From Shewanella cyperi (lineage in GTDB: Bacteria; Pseudomonadota; Gammaproteobacteria; Enterobacterales; Shewanellaceae): 64,000 nucleotides of DNA. The stretch spans positions 515,501-579,500 of the forward strand of contig NZ_CP071501.1 in the NCBI RefSeq assembly GCF_017354985.1. Reading direction: 5' to 3'. Made by a program: the position numbers and the translations under genes. Of the stretch, positions 25,514 through 33,757 are shown in pieces (positions within the stretch are counted from its first letter, which is position 1; each line of letters starts with the position of its first letter). The notes beneath the pieces are model-generated. The model saw only the letters and a program-made list of their open reading frames with translations. It had not been told where the DNA came from and did no database searches.

Positions 25514-26344
25514 GTGGGGACTGTTTTGGATCAACAACTGGAGCTTTTACTGTTATGGAGTGGCCTGGGCTTATATGCCTTGGCCGGAAGTTGGGGCCTG
25601 GCAGTTCTGTTAATATTCCGACGCATATCGGCGTTATTATTTCCCACCATGATTGCCGGATTTTTATTTCATACCGCGGCCATTACCGTGCGTTGGGTGG
25701 AATTTGGTTACGGTCCTTTTGTGACCATTTTTGAAATACTATCCAGTAATATCTGGAGCTTTGTGCTTATCTGGCTGCTGTGTTTCTATCGCTTTACCCG
25801 GGTGCGTCAGGCTCTGCTGATGGCCTGCCCTGTGTTCTTTATGATGATGGGCTGGTTGCTGCTGGCCAATCCAGGTAAAACCTTCTTTCCTTCAACTTAT
25901 TACACCGTGTGGCTCTATATTCATGTGGGCTTTGGCAAGGTGTTTCTGGGCGCGGTATTGATTGCCGTCAGCCTGTCTTTGACCGTGCTTATGCGCTTGC
26001 TCGCCAGGGGCCGCTGGGCGTTTCAGGCCTTACCTGCGGATGATGCTTTGTCGGAATTGGCGTTTCGCTTTCTGGCCGTGGGGCTGGTATTTGATACCCT
26101 GATGCTTATTTCCGGTGCCATTTGGGCCCAAGATGCCTGGGGCCGATATTGGAGTTGGGATTCTTTGGAAGTGTGGGCCCTTATTTCCTGGATTTGTATG
26201 GCCTTAACCCTGCATGCCAGATTTGCCCTGGAATTAACGCCCAGAAAAAGTGCGCTGCTCGTCATTGCAGTTTTTTCTGTGGCCTTCCTCACTTTTTTCG
26301 GAATCCCCTTTATCTCTCAGTCTGCCCATAAAGGTATAATTTAG
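25514..26344 (+). CDS. ccsA: CcsA/ResC-type heme lyase subunit (System II cytochrome c biogenesis)
   Basis: 276 residues from a GTG (a TTG at 25526 is possible) with about eight transmembrane helices. The hallmark WWD region WGRYWSWDSLEVWALISW sits near 210-228, with flanking conserved His in YIHVGFGKVF and LHARFAL and an earlier FHTAAITVRW. CcsA with ResB exports heme and ligates it to CXXCH on the periplasmic side. Shewanella normally does this with System I (Ccm), so a second, local system suggests dedicated clients. It is divergent from the oxidase-like gene across 70 bp. Confidence 0.9.
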   Translation: MGTVLDQQLELLLLWSGLGLYALAGSWGLAVLLIFRRISALLFPTMIAGFLFHTAAITVRWVEFGYGPFVTIFEILSSNIWSFVLIWLLCFYRFTRVRQALLMACPVFFMMMGWLLLANPGKTFFPSTYYTVWLYIHVGFGKVFLGAVLIAVSLSLTVLMRLLARGRWAFQALPADDALSELAFRFLAVGLVFDTLMLISGAIWAQDAWGRYWSWDSLEVWALISWICMALTLHARFALELTPRKSALLVIAVFSVAFLTFFGIPFISQSAHKGII

Positions 26345-26373
26345 CCTTACCTCAACATACGCGGATGCCCGAT

Positions 26374-27075
26374 ATGAAAATACGTCTTTGCCTCTCTTCA
26401 GTTTCAGCCATGCTATTGCTCGCTGCCTGTGGTCAACCCCAGCAGGCTGAGACGCCGGCGGCTCAGGAACCTCAGCAACAGGTCACCGGGCAACTGCCTG
26501 CGGGCCACCCACAACTGGCCGCGGTTTCCCAGGACAGCATCAGCCAGGGCGCGCTTATTGGTGGCGTGGTGGAAGAGGTGTTGGCCGGTGGCGGCTACAC
26601 CTATGTCAAAGTGACAGTGGATGGCAAAGAGCAGTGGGCGGCCGCCCCCATGACCAGCGTTACCGTGGGTCAAAAGGTGGCTTGGGAAACCAATGCACCC
26701 ATGACCAATTTCCACAGTTCTACCCTGAACCGCACCTTTGAAACAGTGTATTTCGTATCCCACTTCAACACCCCGGGCATGATGAACCAGGCTGCAGCCC
26801 AACCCCATGGCGCTGATCACACCATGGCGCAGGCGCAGGCTCCCGCCGGTGCCAGCACGGCCGAAGTGCTGGAAGTGTTCGCCTCTGCCGGTTACACCTA
26901 CCTGCGGGTGAATGAAGGCGGCCAGGAAAAATGGTTGGCCGTACCCGAAACCCAGGTGGCCCAGGGCACCATGATCAGCTGGAACGGTGGTTCTGAAATG
27001 AACAACTTCACCAGCCGCTCTTTGAACCGTACCTTCGACTCCATTTGGTTTATTGACCATATCCAGGTTAACTAA
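26374..27075 (+). CDS. Lipoprotein with two NrfJ-like domains
   Basis: 233 residues from the ATG at 26374. Lipobox LAAC gives a lipidated Cys near residue 19, followed by a Gln/Ala/Pro linker. Two repeats of about 70 residues share G-(Y)-TY-(V/L)-x-V...G-x-E-(K/Q)-W-x-A-x-P, then M-x-NF-x-S-x-x-LNRTF (about 60-125 and 160-230). This domain resembles NrfJ-related proteins found with cytochrome c nitrite reductase genes. A His/Met-rich linker (MMNQAAAQPHGADHTMAQ) between the repeats could bind a metal. It probably acts as a periplasmic accessory, perhaps in heme or cytochrome handling beside CcsA. Confidence 0.8.
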   Translation: MKIRLCLSSVSAMLLLAACGQPQQAETPAAQEPQQQVTGQLPAGHPQLAAVSQDSISQGALIGGVVEEVLAGGGYTYVKVTVDGKEQWAAAPMTSVTVGQKVAWETNAPMTNFHSSTLNRTFETVYFVSHFNTPGMMNQAAAQPHGADHTMAQAQAPAGASTAEVLEVFASAGYTYLRVNEGGQEKWLAVPETQVAQGTMISWNGGSEMNNFTSRSLNRTFDSIWFIDHIQVN

Positions 27076-27114
27076 TCTGAACCACCACCGGTAACTCATA
27101 CCGGCAAGGTCCTG

Positions 27115-27148
27115 ATGCCAGTCAGTCAAGCTGACTGGCATTTCTTTT
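27115..27148 (+). terminator. Rho-independent terminator after the NrfJ-like lipoprotein gene
   Basis: An 11-bp stem (arms ATGCCAGTCAG / CTGACTGGCAT, 5-base loop) is followed by TTCTTTT. Confidence 0.85.
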
Positions 27149-27701
27149 GCTGGCAATAGCCACAATTTGTATTTCGGCAGTGTCGTTAAGCTGTCTTCTG
27201 ATGGTGACTGTCAGCGCCGTACCCGTCTAAAAAATCCTTATTCGCATCCTGGGTTTCAGAGCCCGTCAGCTTCACTTCGAGTCTATTCGTGACTGTAGTC
27301 CGTCAGTCCTCAAGTGCCTCGGTATCGCACAAGCTCATTGGCTTACAAGGCTTTTTCCTGCAGCGGCCATTCTCATTTTTGAAAACTGCCCCCCAAAACC
27401 CTCTACCTCTTTTTGATTAGAGTCAAATCAAAATCCGGTCACAGCCAGTAATATCTGCGGCTAATTTTTGGGCATTTATGGCTTGCCACCAGGCTGGCCC
27501 AAAGCTCAATTCCTTGAATCTTATTCCTAACAGGGAAGACCGTAATACATGGATGTCGTCAGCAATCATGCCTCAACCGAGACCGAAACACGCAGGATAT
27601 GCCCACTGGCGCAGCGCACACCAGTGCGTACTTTCGTGCGTGACAACCAGATTTAAACCTCCAAAACAACAATTACCCTCAGGCTTGCAAGGACAGAATC
27701 C
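27149..27701. other. Long non-coding gap upstream of the RCC1-repeat gene
   Basis: No credible gene. Two inverted repeats are visible: TTTTGATT-N7-AATCAAAA at 27411-27433 and CACTGG-N11-CCAGTG at 27604-27626. A good ribosome binding site (AAGGA) precedes the ATG at 27702. The length suggests a regulated promoter or long leader for the propeller gene. I cannot identify the promoter. Confidence 0.4.
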
Positions 27702-30323
27702 ATGCCGAAAAAAACTCACTTTAGACGAACCAAAATCCAGCGCGGGTTGGCCCTGCTCGGGTTGGCACTCCCCTGGTTACACGCCCAGGCGGCACCGCAG
27801 ATCGAAATAGGCAACAACAGCATTCACATTATTAAAGATGATGGCAGCCTCTGGAGCTGGGGTGAAAACTATAATGGTCAAACCGGTGTAGCATCACCTA
27901 ATGATAAAATCCAATCACCGCAACTTATAGCCGGGAATTGGAAACAAGTAGGTGCTGTTGGTGGTCTCGCTATTAAAGCCGATGGGACACTATGGAGAAT
28001 ATCTGACACAGGCAGCTCAGATGATCCGGTTCTACAAGCCTTAACGAGGCAGCCCCAACAGGTGGGGGAAGACAATGATTGGGCACAAGTCAGTCAGTCA
28101 TATGATGCCGTACTTCTAAAGCAAGATGGAAGTCTTTGGCTTTACACAAGAGATCCAAATGACCCCTTAAGTGAATTCAAAATTGAGCCGCTAGATGTGG
28201 GCGCAGAACCATGGTTAGCTGTGAAAGCTGATGCCCATCGATTGTGGGCCATCCGCGCCGATCATAGCCTCTGGTACTGGCAACGAGATTACTTAAATGG
28301 TCCTTTACCTTATGCCCGTCATCAGTGGGGTACAGATACGGATTGGGAATCTTTTGGAGGAGAGTCCGATACGATCCGTATCGTGAAATCCGATAAAAGT
28401 ACCTGGGAGAATGTAGCGAAAGATGCATGGTTTTATTCTTCAGTCAAAATCGAACAGAAATATGATTCAAGTTGGCTAGCTGTGGACAGCCACATACGCT
28501 ACTTTGTTGGAATTAAACAAGATCACACACTTTGGCAATGGGGAGAGATAGTCGAGCCATCAGGTTTCAGAGATTATGTTCAAAGAACAATAGAACAACC
28601 TGAGCAGGTCGGCTCTGACAGCAATTGGGAGAGTGTCAGTGCTGGGGACCACTTCGCAATTGCCAGTAAAAGTGATGGCAGTCTTTGGGGTTGGGGGCTA
28701 GAAGGTAGTTCATCTTTTCTTGGAGTTGACTACTGGATTCCCAGGCAAGTGAGTCAAGAAACAGATTGGTGGAAAACAAGAACTGGTGGTTATGGTTCTT
28801 TTGCGATTAAGGTGGATGGTACGCTTTGGTCGTGGGGTTACAGTGAACAACTTGGTCTGAGTAATAGTACTACTGATGAATGGGGTTATATCCAAACACC
28901 GGATGTTTGGCACCCACAACAAGTGGGTGGAGATCGGGATTGGGTTGATATAAGTGCGGGATGGCGTCACATAGTAGCCCTGAAAGCCAACGGATCAATT
29001 TGGTCTTGGGGTGGCAACCGTTACGGGGTTTTAGGGCTTGGCATTGAAAGTACGTCCTTTGGTTTGGATTCGCCGGCACAGATTGGCGACCGCACAGATT
29101 GGGTCAAAATCGCTGCCGCAGAAGATACCTCCTATGCCATCGACAACAGTGGCAGACTTTGGGCATGGGGTGAGAATAGCGAAGCACAGATAGGTGATGG
29201 TACCGAAGAAGACCGAATTGTGCCCACTCAAGTTGGTAATGACACTGATTGGCGTGACATCACCGGCGGCTGGGGGCACGCCCTGGCCATTAAAGCAGAC
29301 GGTAGTCTTTGGGGCTGGGGGCGAAATTCTCAAGGTCAGCTGGGTGATGGTACTACTGAAGACCACCCCACTCCGGTGCGAATAGGCTCTGATAATGATT
29401 GGAAGACCGTAGTTGCTGGTGATAGCCATAATATCGCCCTTAAAGCCGACGGTAGTATTTGGGGGTGGGGATTTAATTATTCAGGTCAAGCGGGATTGGG
29501 GCATAATAATCCAGCTCTCCAACCAAGCAGGATAGGTACAGACAGTGACTGGATAGAAGTAGGGGCCGACGATGATGGTTCATTTGCTATAAAGTCAGAT
29601 AACAGTCTTTGGGTTTGGGGAAAGGGAGAGGCACTTGGATTAGGTGGCTTGGTCTATAACCATAATGCCCCGGTTAAGATGTCAACGCCTGCAACTTGGT
29701 TTGCCATTGGTTTTGGTGCAGATTCACGCCACAAAACTGCAATTAGGTGTGATGGTACATTGTGGGCCTGGGGCCGGCGTTTCAGTGCACTGGGGCAGGA
29801 GTATAACAATGTTATTACTGAACCTACTCCTATTTTCATTCCTGCACAGCTACCTGACTACTCAGTAAGTGATGCCTCACGCTGCCTCCTTTCTGGCTCT
29901 GAAAACATAGACCTGCAAGTTGCCAGCGCTTCAGTAACCACTACCGGCAGCATCAATGCCGGCAGCAACCTGGACGCCGAGTTTTCCATCAGTAACCTGG
30001 GCAGTATAGGCACGTCGTCAGAGCCTTTTGTGGCCCAATGGTATCTGTCTGCAGACAACCAGATCGATACCAACGACATAGCCCTTAATTCTGTGCTGCT
30101 AACGGGTATGAACAGTGGCGAGACCTTGGCTTATTCCAGCCAGGTGAATATTCCTATCACCACTCAAGCCACAAGTTATTTTTTGATACTGTTGATTGAT
30201 GCAACCAATACTCAAACCGAGTCGGATGAAAGCAATAACAGTTTCAATTTGGGACAAATCACTGTGGCAAGGCCCAATGGCAGGCCGGAACAGCCGCCAG
30301 GCAAGATCAGACGAAAACAATAA
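27702..30323 (+). CDS. Secreted RCC1-repeat beta-propeller with C-terminal CARDB-like domain
   Basis: 873 residues with a signal peptide (HAQA-AP). Many blades share the core ALKADGS-(L/I)-W-(G/S)-WG-x-N-x-x-GQ-x-G (for example DGSLWGWGRNSQGQLGDG), spanning about 35-720, enough for more than one seven-bladed propeller. The C-terminal about 120 residues (IDLQVASASV...ESDESNNSFNLGQI) look like a CARDB adhesion domain. No enzyme motif is seen. It is probably exported and binds other proteins or surfaces. The repeats are noticeably more AT-rich than neighbouring genes, possibly through transfer or fast change. It is monocistronic. Confidence 0.88.
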   Translation: MPKKTHFRRTKIQRGLALLGLALPWLHAQAAPQIEIGNNSIHIIKDDGSLWSWGENYNGQTGVASPNDKIQSPQLIAGNWKQVGAVGGLAIKADGTLWRISDTGSSDDPVLQALTRQPQQVGEDNDWAQVSQSYDAVLLKQDGSLWLYTRDPNDPLSEFKIEPLDVGAEPWLAVKADAHRLWAIRADHSLWYWQRDYLNGPLPYARHQWGTDTDWESFGGESDTIRIVKSDKSTWENVAKDAWFYSSVKIEQKYDSSWLAVDSHIRYFVGIKQDHTLWQWGEIVEPSGFRDYVQRTIEQPEQVGSDSNWESVSAGDHFAIASKSDGSLWGWGLEGSSSFLGVDYWIPRQVSQETDWWKTRTGGYGSFAIKVDGTLWSWGYSEQLGLSNSTTDEWGYIQTPDVWHPQQVGGDRDWVDISAGWRHIVALKANGSIWSWGGNRYGVLGLGIESTSFGLDSPAQIGDRTDWVKIAAAEDTSYAIDNSGRLWAWGENSEAQIGDGTEEDRIVPTQVGNDTDWRDITGGWGHALAIKADGSLWGWGRNSQGQLGDGTTEDHPTPVRIGSDNDWKTVVAGDSHNIALKADGSIWGWGFNYSGQAGLGHNNPALQPSRIGTDSDWIEVGADDDGSFAIKSDNSLWVWGKGEALGLGGLVYNHNAPVKMSTPATWFAIGFGADSRHKTAIRCDGTLWAWGRRFSALGQEYNNVITEPTPIFIPAQLPDYSVSDASRCLLSGSENIDLQVASASVTTTGSINAGSNLDAEFSISNLGSIGTSSEPFVAQWYLSADNQIDTNDIALNSVLLTGMNSGETLAYSSQVNIPITTQATSYFLILLIDATNTQTESDESNNSFNLGQITVARPNGRPEQPPGKIRRKQ

Positions 30324-30358
30324 TGTCCTTACTGGGAATAGCTTAATACCTGATAAGT

Positions 30359-30392
30359 CACGGTAAAGCCAATTTTAGAAGGCTATACCGTG
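30359..30392 (+). terminator. Imperfect hairpin after the RCC1-repeat gene
   Basis: Arms CACGGTA-AAGCC and GGCT-A-TACCGTG form a stem with one bulge and a 10-base loop, 36 bp past the stop. There is no T-run, so it may be only a 3' stem-loop. Confidence 0.45.
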
Positions 30393-30497
30393 GTGTTTAG
30401 ATTCCGGATGATGTTTAGAGTTTGGGATGACATAAAACACCAATGCCAAAGCTGACTGGTGATCTTGTCTGGTTAGGTATTTAAATTGATGGAAACA

Positions 30498-30535
30498 AAA
30501 CGCCCCGGCTCTTATGGAACCGGGGCGTTTTTTAT
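30498..30535 (-). terminator. Rho-independent terminator between convergent transcripts
   Basis: Arms CGCCCCGG / CCGGGGCG are flanked by an A-run on the left and T6 on the right, so it can serve both the minus-strand operon ending at 30554 and the RCC1 gene. Confidence 0.85.
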
Positions 30536-30553
30536 GCGTGTGTTAGGCTCAGA

Positions 30554-31687
30554 TTACTGGTCTTTGCCGGCCTTGATACGGGTAACACCGCCGTAGCTGC
30601 CAATCCAGTATTCCCCTTGATTGTCTATATCCATGGAGAACACTGTATCTGCCACCAGGCCATCTTCGCGGTTTAAGGTCCTGGCGACCTTTTTGTCTTT
30701 GTCCAGCAGTGACAGGCCCATATTGGTGCCGAGCCAGATCCCGTCACTGCCCTTGTCGCCGTGCAGCATAAATACGTGATTCGATGGCAGGCCATCCTTC
30801 TTGGTCAGCACTTCGAACTTGTTGCCGTCAAAGTGACTGAGGCCGGCGCCCCAGGTGCCAACCCAGACATCACCGTTGTCGGCTACCGTCATGGACACTA
30901 TGTAGTTGGGGTTATAGGCGGTATTGACCCCCTGTAAGCCCTGTTCCATTTTCTGCTTGGCATGGTGGCGGGAGTAGGCGGCAGGATCTGTACCAAAGGA
31001 GGTCTCTTCCTTGACGTCATCATAGTTGGCGCCCAAACCATCGGCATGGGTCCAGTGGGTCCAGGTTTCATCCTTGAAGCGGGCCAGGCCCCCTTCGGTG
31101 GCGAACCAGACCTCGCCATTTTTACCTTCGGCCAGACCGTAGACCCAGTCGTTGGGCAGGCCGCCTTTGGTATTTTCGACTGTGAACACTTCCCAGGCAT
31201 CGGGATTGTCCAGCTGCCCCTTTTTGATGCGGTTGGCGCCGGTCCAGGTGGCAATCCAGAGATCGCCATTGCTCATTTTCAGGAAGTCATAGACGAAGGG
31301 ATCACCCAGACCTTCGGGCACGTTGTAGCGTTGCCAGTGGCCGGTGTTTTCATCCAGCAGGGTCAGGCCACCGCCATAGGTACCTATCACCATGCGGTTG
31401 TTATCGAAGCGACTGACATGAAAAACGCCGTTGGCCAGCAGGCCGTTGCGGACATCGTAGTGACGGTATTCATCGGTTTCTGTGTCATAACGTACCAGGC
31501 CCCCGGAGGTGCCAACCCAGATGATCTTGCCGTCGGCAAAGATATCCTTCACGTTACGCTCACCCACAGCATAGCGGACAAATTTACTGCTGGGGTCCTT
31601 GGCCGGCATATCGGCGGCTTGCGCTGGCAACAGGGTCAGACTGCCAAGGAGCAGACCGATACAGTGAGAGACTAAAGCGCGCTTCAT
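30554..31687 (-). CDS. Periplasmic two-component-regulator-type (Reg_prop) beta-propeller
   Basis: 377 residues from the ATG complement at 31685-31687, which begins the signal peptide (AQA-ADM). At least six Reg_prop blades are seen: VWVGTSGGLVRYD, MVIGTYGGGLTLLD, LWIATWTGANRIK, VWFATEGGLARFKD, VWVGTWGAGLSHFD, IWLGTNMGLSLLD and YWIGSYGGVTRIK. No kinase domain is attached, so it is a free-standing propeller and not a hybrid sensor. It is paralogous to the next gene, with which it overlaps by 4 bp. It may act as a sensor module for the histidine kinases of the same operon or as a scaffold for the cytochromes. Confidence 0.87.
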   Translation of the reverse strand: MKRALVSHCIGLLLGSLTLLPAQAADMPAKDPSSKFVRYAVGERNVKDIFADGKIIWVGTSGGLVRYDTETDEYRHYDVRNGLLANGVFHVSRFDNNRMVIGTYGGGLTLLDENTGHWQRYNVPEGLGDPFVYDFLKMSNGDLWIATWTGANRIKKGQLDNPDAWEVFTVENTKGGLPNDWVYGLAEGKNGEVWFATEGGLARFKDETWTHWTHADGLGANYDDVKEETSFGTDPAAYSRHHAKQKMEQGLQGVNTAYNPNYIVSMTVADNGDVWVGTWGAGLSHFDGNKFEVLTKKDGLPSNHVFMLHGDKGSDGIWLGTNMGLSLLDKDKKVARTLNREDGLVADTVFSMDIDNQGEYWIGSYGGVTRIKAGKDQ

Positions 31688-32754
31688 TTGTTCCTCCGCA
31701 GATGGGTGACGCCACCCTGGGTGCCTACCCAAACGTCATTTTCCGGGGTGATGGCAATGGCATAGACGTTGTTGTTGATCATGCCTGTGCCCTTGTGGAA
31801 ATACTGCCAGTGCTCGCCGTCAAAGCGGGACAGGCCCTTTTCGGTACCAAACCAGAGTGCACCGTCCTGATCCTGGGCTATGGCATAAACTATGGTGCCC
31901 TGCAGTCCCTGGGATTCATCGAGGTTGTGCCATTTGCCATCGACCAAATGACCTACGCCGCCCCCCCAGGTGCCGGCCCAGATGCTCTGGTCGCGCTCAT
32001 CCACCAAAATGGAGAACACGTAGCTTGGGTTGTAGGTGGCTTGACCGCCGGAGAATACCCCCAGGTCATGACGTGAACGGGTACCCAAACCCGTATTGGT
32101 GCTGTAGGGCAGATTGCTGTCGTTGGCGGCACCCAGGCCATCCTTGTGATCCCAGGACTGCCAGTTTTTGCCGTCATAATGGGTGACGCCGCCTTCGGTA
32201 CCAAACCAGATATCGCCTTTTTTATCGACGGCTATGCCATAGACCCATTCGTTGATCAGCTGCTCAACATAGGTCTCGAATTTTTCGGTTTTGGGATCAA
32301 GGCGGTTGGCACCGGCCCAGGTGCCTATCCACAGGCTGCCATCGGGATGATTGGCAAAGGAGTAAATCCAGTAATCCGCCAAACCGTGCAGTGGGAAAAA
32401 GGTTTTCCATTCGCCATCTTTGAAGCGGCTCATGCCGCCGGCGTTGGTGCCGAACCACTTGGTGCCGTCCGGGGCCACGTTGATGGCAAACACGTATTCA
32501 TTGGCCAGGCCGTGATCGCGGTTAAAGGTGCGCTGCAATTCCCCTGTCACGTAATTGACTTCACTTACGCCGACTGAGCTGCCGACCCAGAGTGACTTCT
32601 CCTTGGGTTCCAGTGCCAGTGAACGAACCACCAGGCTTTCACCCATCTGAAAGTTTTCCACCAGTTGAAACGGCGTGTCATCGTGCGGCTTGGGACTGTC
32701 ACAGCCCAGCAGGGACAGGCCGCAGAGCAAGGGTAAAATCAGGTTGAACTTCAT
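31684..32754 (-). CDS. Reg_prop beta-propeller lipoprotein
   Basis: 356 residues. Lipobox SLLGC places the lipidated Cys at about 18. Seven blades run from about 50, for example LWVGSSVGVSEV, KWFGTNAGGMSRFKD, LWIGTWAGANRLD, IWFGTEGGVTHYDG, IWAGTWGGGVGHLVDG, LWFGTEKGLSRFDG and VWVGTQGGVTHLR. The layout matches 30554-31687 blade for blade, so the two are a duplicated pair, one soluble and one lipid-anchored. Its start overlaps the stop of the cytochrome gene before it. Confidence 0.88.
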   Translation of the reverse strand: MKFNLILPLLCGLSLLGCDSPKPHDDTPFQLVENFQMGESLVVRSLALEPKEKSLWVGSSVGVSEVNYVTGELQRTFNRDHGLANEYVFAINVAPDGTKWFGTNAGGMSRFKDGEWKTFFPLHGLADYWIYSFANHPDGSLWIGTWAGANRLDPKTEKFETYVEQLINEWVYGIAVDKKGDIWFGTEGGVTHYDGKNWQSWDHKDGLGAANDSNLPYSTNTGLGTRSRHDLGVFSGGQATYNPSYVFSILVDERDQSIWAGTWGGGVGHLVDGKWHNLDESQGLQGTIVYAIAQDQDGALWFGTEKGLSRFDGEHWQYFHKGTGMINNNVYAIAITPENDVWVGTQGGVTHLRRNK

Positions 32755-33044
32755 CGTCCCATTTTCCTTAAATGGCTAACCAGATCATAGAGTTGTTGTT
32801 CGTTGAGTACGCCTGCGAAGGGGGGGCAGGAACGTTTACCATTTTCAATGCGCAGCGCCAGTGCCTTGGGTGATTGATTCAGCCCTTGTTGCAAATTGAA
32901 GTTGGCTGCACCCGGCATCACGGGTTCGCCGTCGCTGCCATGGCACTGGGCGCAATGGCGTTGGTAGAGATCGGCGCCATTATTGTTGGCCACGGCAGAA
33001 AAGCTGCTCAGGCAAAAAATGGCAAACAGCAGCTGCTTGTTCAT
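32751..33044 (-). CDS. Small monoheme cytochrome c with Cys at the expected axial-Met position
   Basis: 97 residues. A signal peptide (VAN-NNG) is followed by CAQCH near 31. Class I cytochromes of this size usually continue G-x-x-MPPF-x-G-L; here the stretch reads KRSCPPFAGVLNEQQLYDLV, with Cys in place of Met. The codon is TGC, followed by a C-run. The upstream MPGAANF Met could substitute. Cys ligation would give a low-potential, sensor-like heme, which fits its place in an operon with kinases, but this is inference. Confidence 0.85.
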   Translation of the reverse strand: MNKQLLFAIFCLSSFSAVANNNGADLYQRHCAQCHGSDGEPVMPGAANFNLQQGLNQSPKALALRIENGKRSCPPFAGVLNEQQLYDLVSHLRKMGR

Positions 33045-33757
33045 GGCGAATTTCCTTTAATAGCTTGCAATTGACTGCTTTTTTCCGCGTATGCGGCTGC
33101 CTTTACAGGGTCCGCGGCCTGCCCCAGCAAGCCGTCGCGGTAAATTAAGTGCAACCTGGTCAAGGCGTTGATATCGTTAAGTTCTGCTGCCCGTTCCAGC
33201 AGCTCAAGGGCCTTAACCTCATCCTTGGCGATACCAAACTGACCCTCGGCCTGAATGTTGCCGAGCACCACCATGGCAGGGGCATATTCCTTGGCTATGC
33301 ACTCGTTAACCATGGCAAAGCCTTGTTCCACATCTTGGGGCAGGAAATCGCCTCTGAGCAGGAAGCCTGCCAGCTGCAGCTTGGCAAAGGCGTCGCCGCC
33401 GTCAGCTCCTTTCCGGTACATCTCAAGGGCTGCATCCGTGGTGCCGCCTTTTTGCAGTACAAAGCCCCAGAATCCCTGGGCTTCCGGCAGTCCCAATTCG
33501 GCGGCTTCCTGCAGCAGCGGCATGGCCTCAAACATATTGTCCTGAGCATACATTTGGCGCCCCTCTTGGAGCAGGCGAGCGGCCTTCTCCATATCCGTTT
33601 CCTGAAGCTGTGCCTTTTCCTCGGGCTGTGCCGTCTTCTCGGACTCTAACAGCGCCGGCGCTTCGGGTGCGGCCTGTGCCATGGCAGTCGGGGCCAGCGG
33701 CAGGGCGCTAAGGAGCCACAGCAGTCGGGGCAGGGCAATGTGTCGGTATGGACTCAT
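33041..33757 (-). CDS. Periplasmic Sel1/TPR-repeat protein
   Basis: 238 residues. A signal peptide (AMA-QAA) is followed by a short acidic linker and Sel1-like repeats (AMPLLQEAAELGLPEAQGFWGFVLQKG and onward: KGADGGDAFAKLQLAGFLLRG, KALELLERAAELNDINALTRLHLIYRDG). Sel1 proteins act as adaptors. It overlaps both neighbours by 4 bp and lies between the regulator and the cytochrome, so a role in signal sensing or assembly is plausible. Confidence 0.85.
   Translation of the reverse strand: MSPYRHIALPRLLWLLSALPLAPTAMAQAAPEAPALLESEKTAQPEEKAQLQETDMEKAARLLQEGRQMYAQDNMFEAMPLLQEAAELGLPEAQGFWGFVLQKGGTTDAALEMYRKGADGGDAFAKLQLAGFLLRGDFLPQDVEQGFAMVNECIAKEYAPAMVVLGNIQAEGQFGIAKDEVKALELLERAAELNDINALTRLHLIYRDGLLGQAADPVKAAAYAEKSSQLQAIKGNSP

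Noticed and set aside
27411..27433. FNR site before the RCC1 gene
   Set aside because: TTGAT and ATCAA half-sites are 9 bp apart instead of 4.
27478..27810. A 110-codon open frame ahead of the RCC1 gene
   Set aside because: Overlaps the RCC1 start in another frame, no ribosome site, no domain or signal peptide, odd composition.
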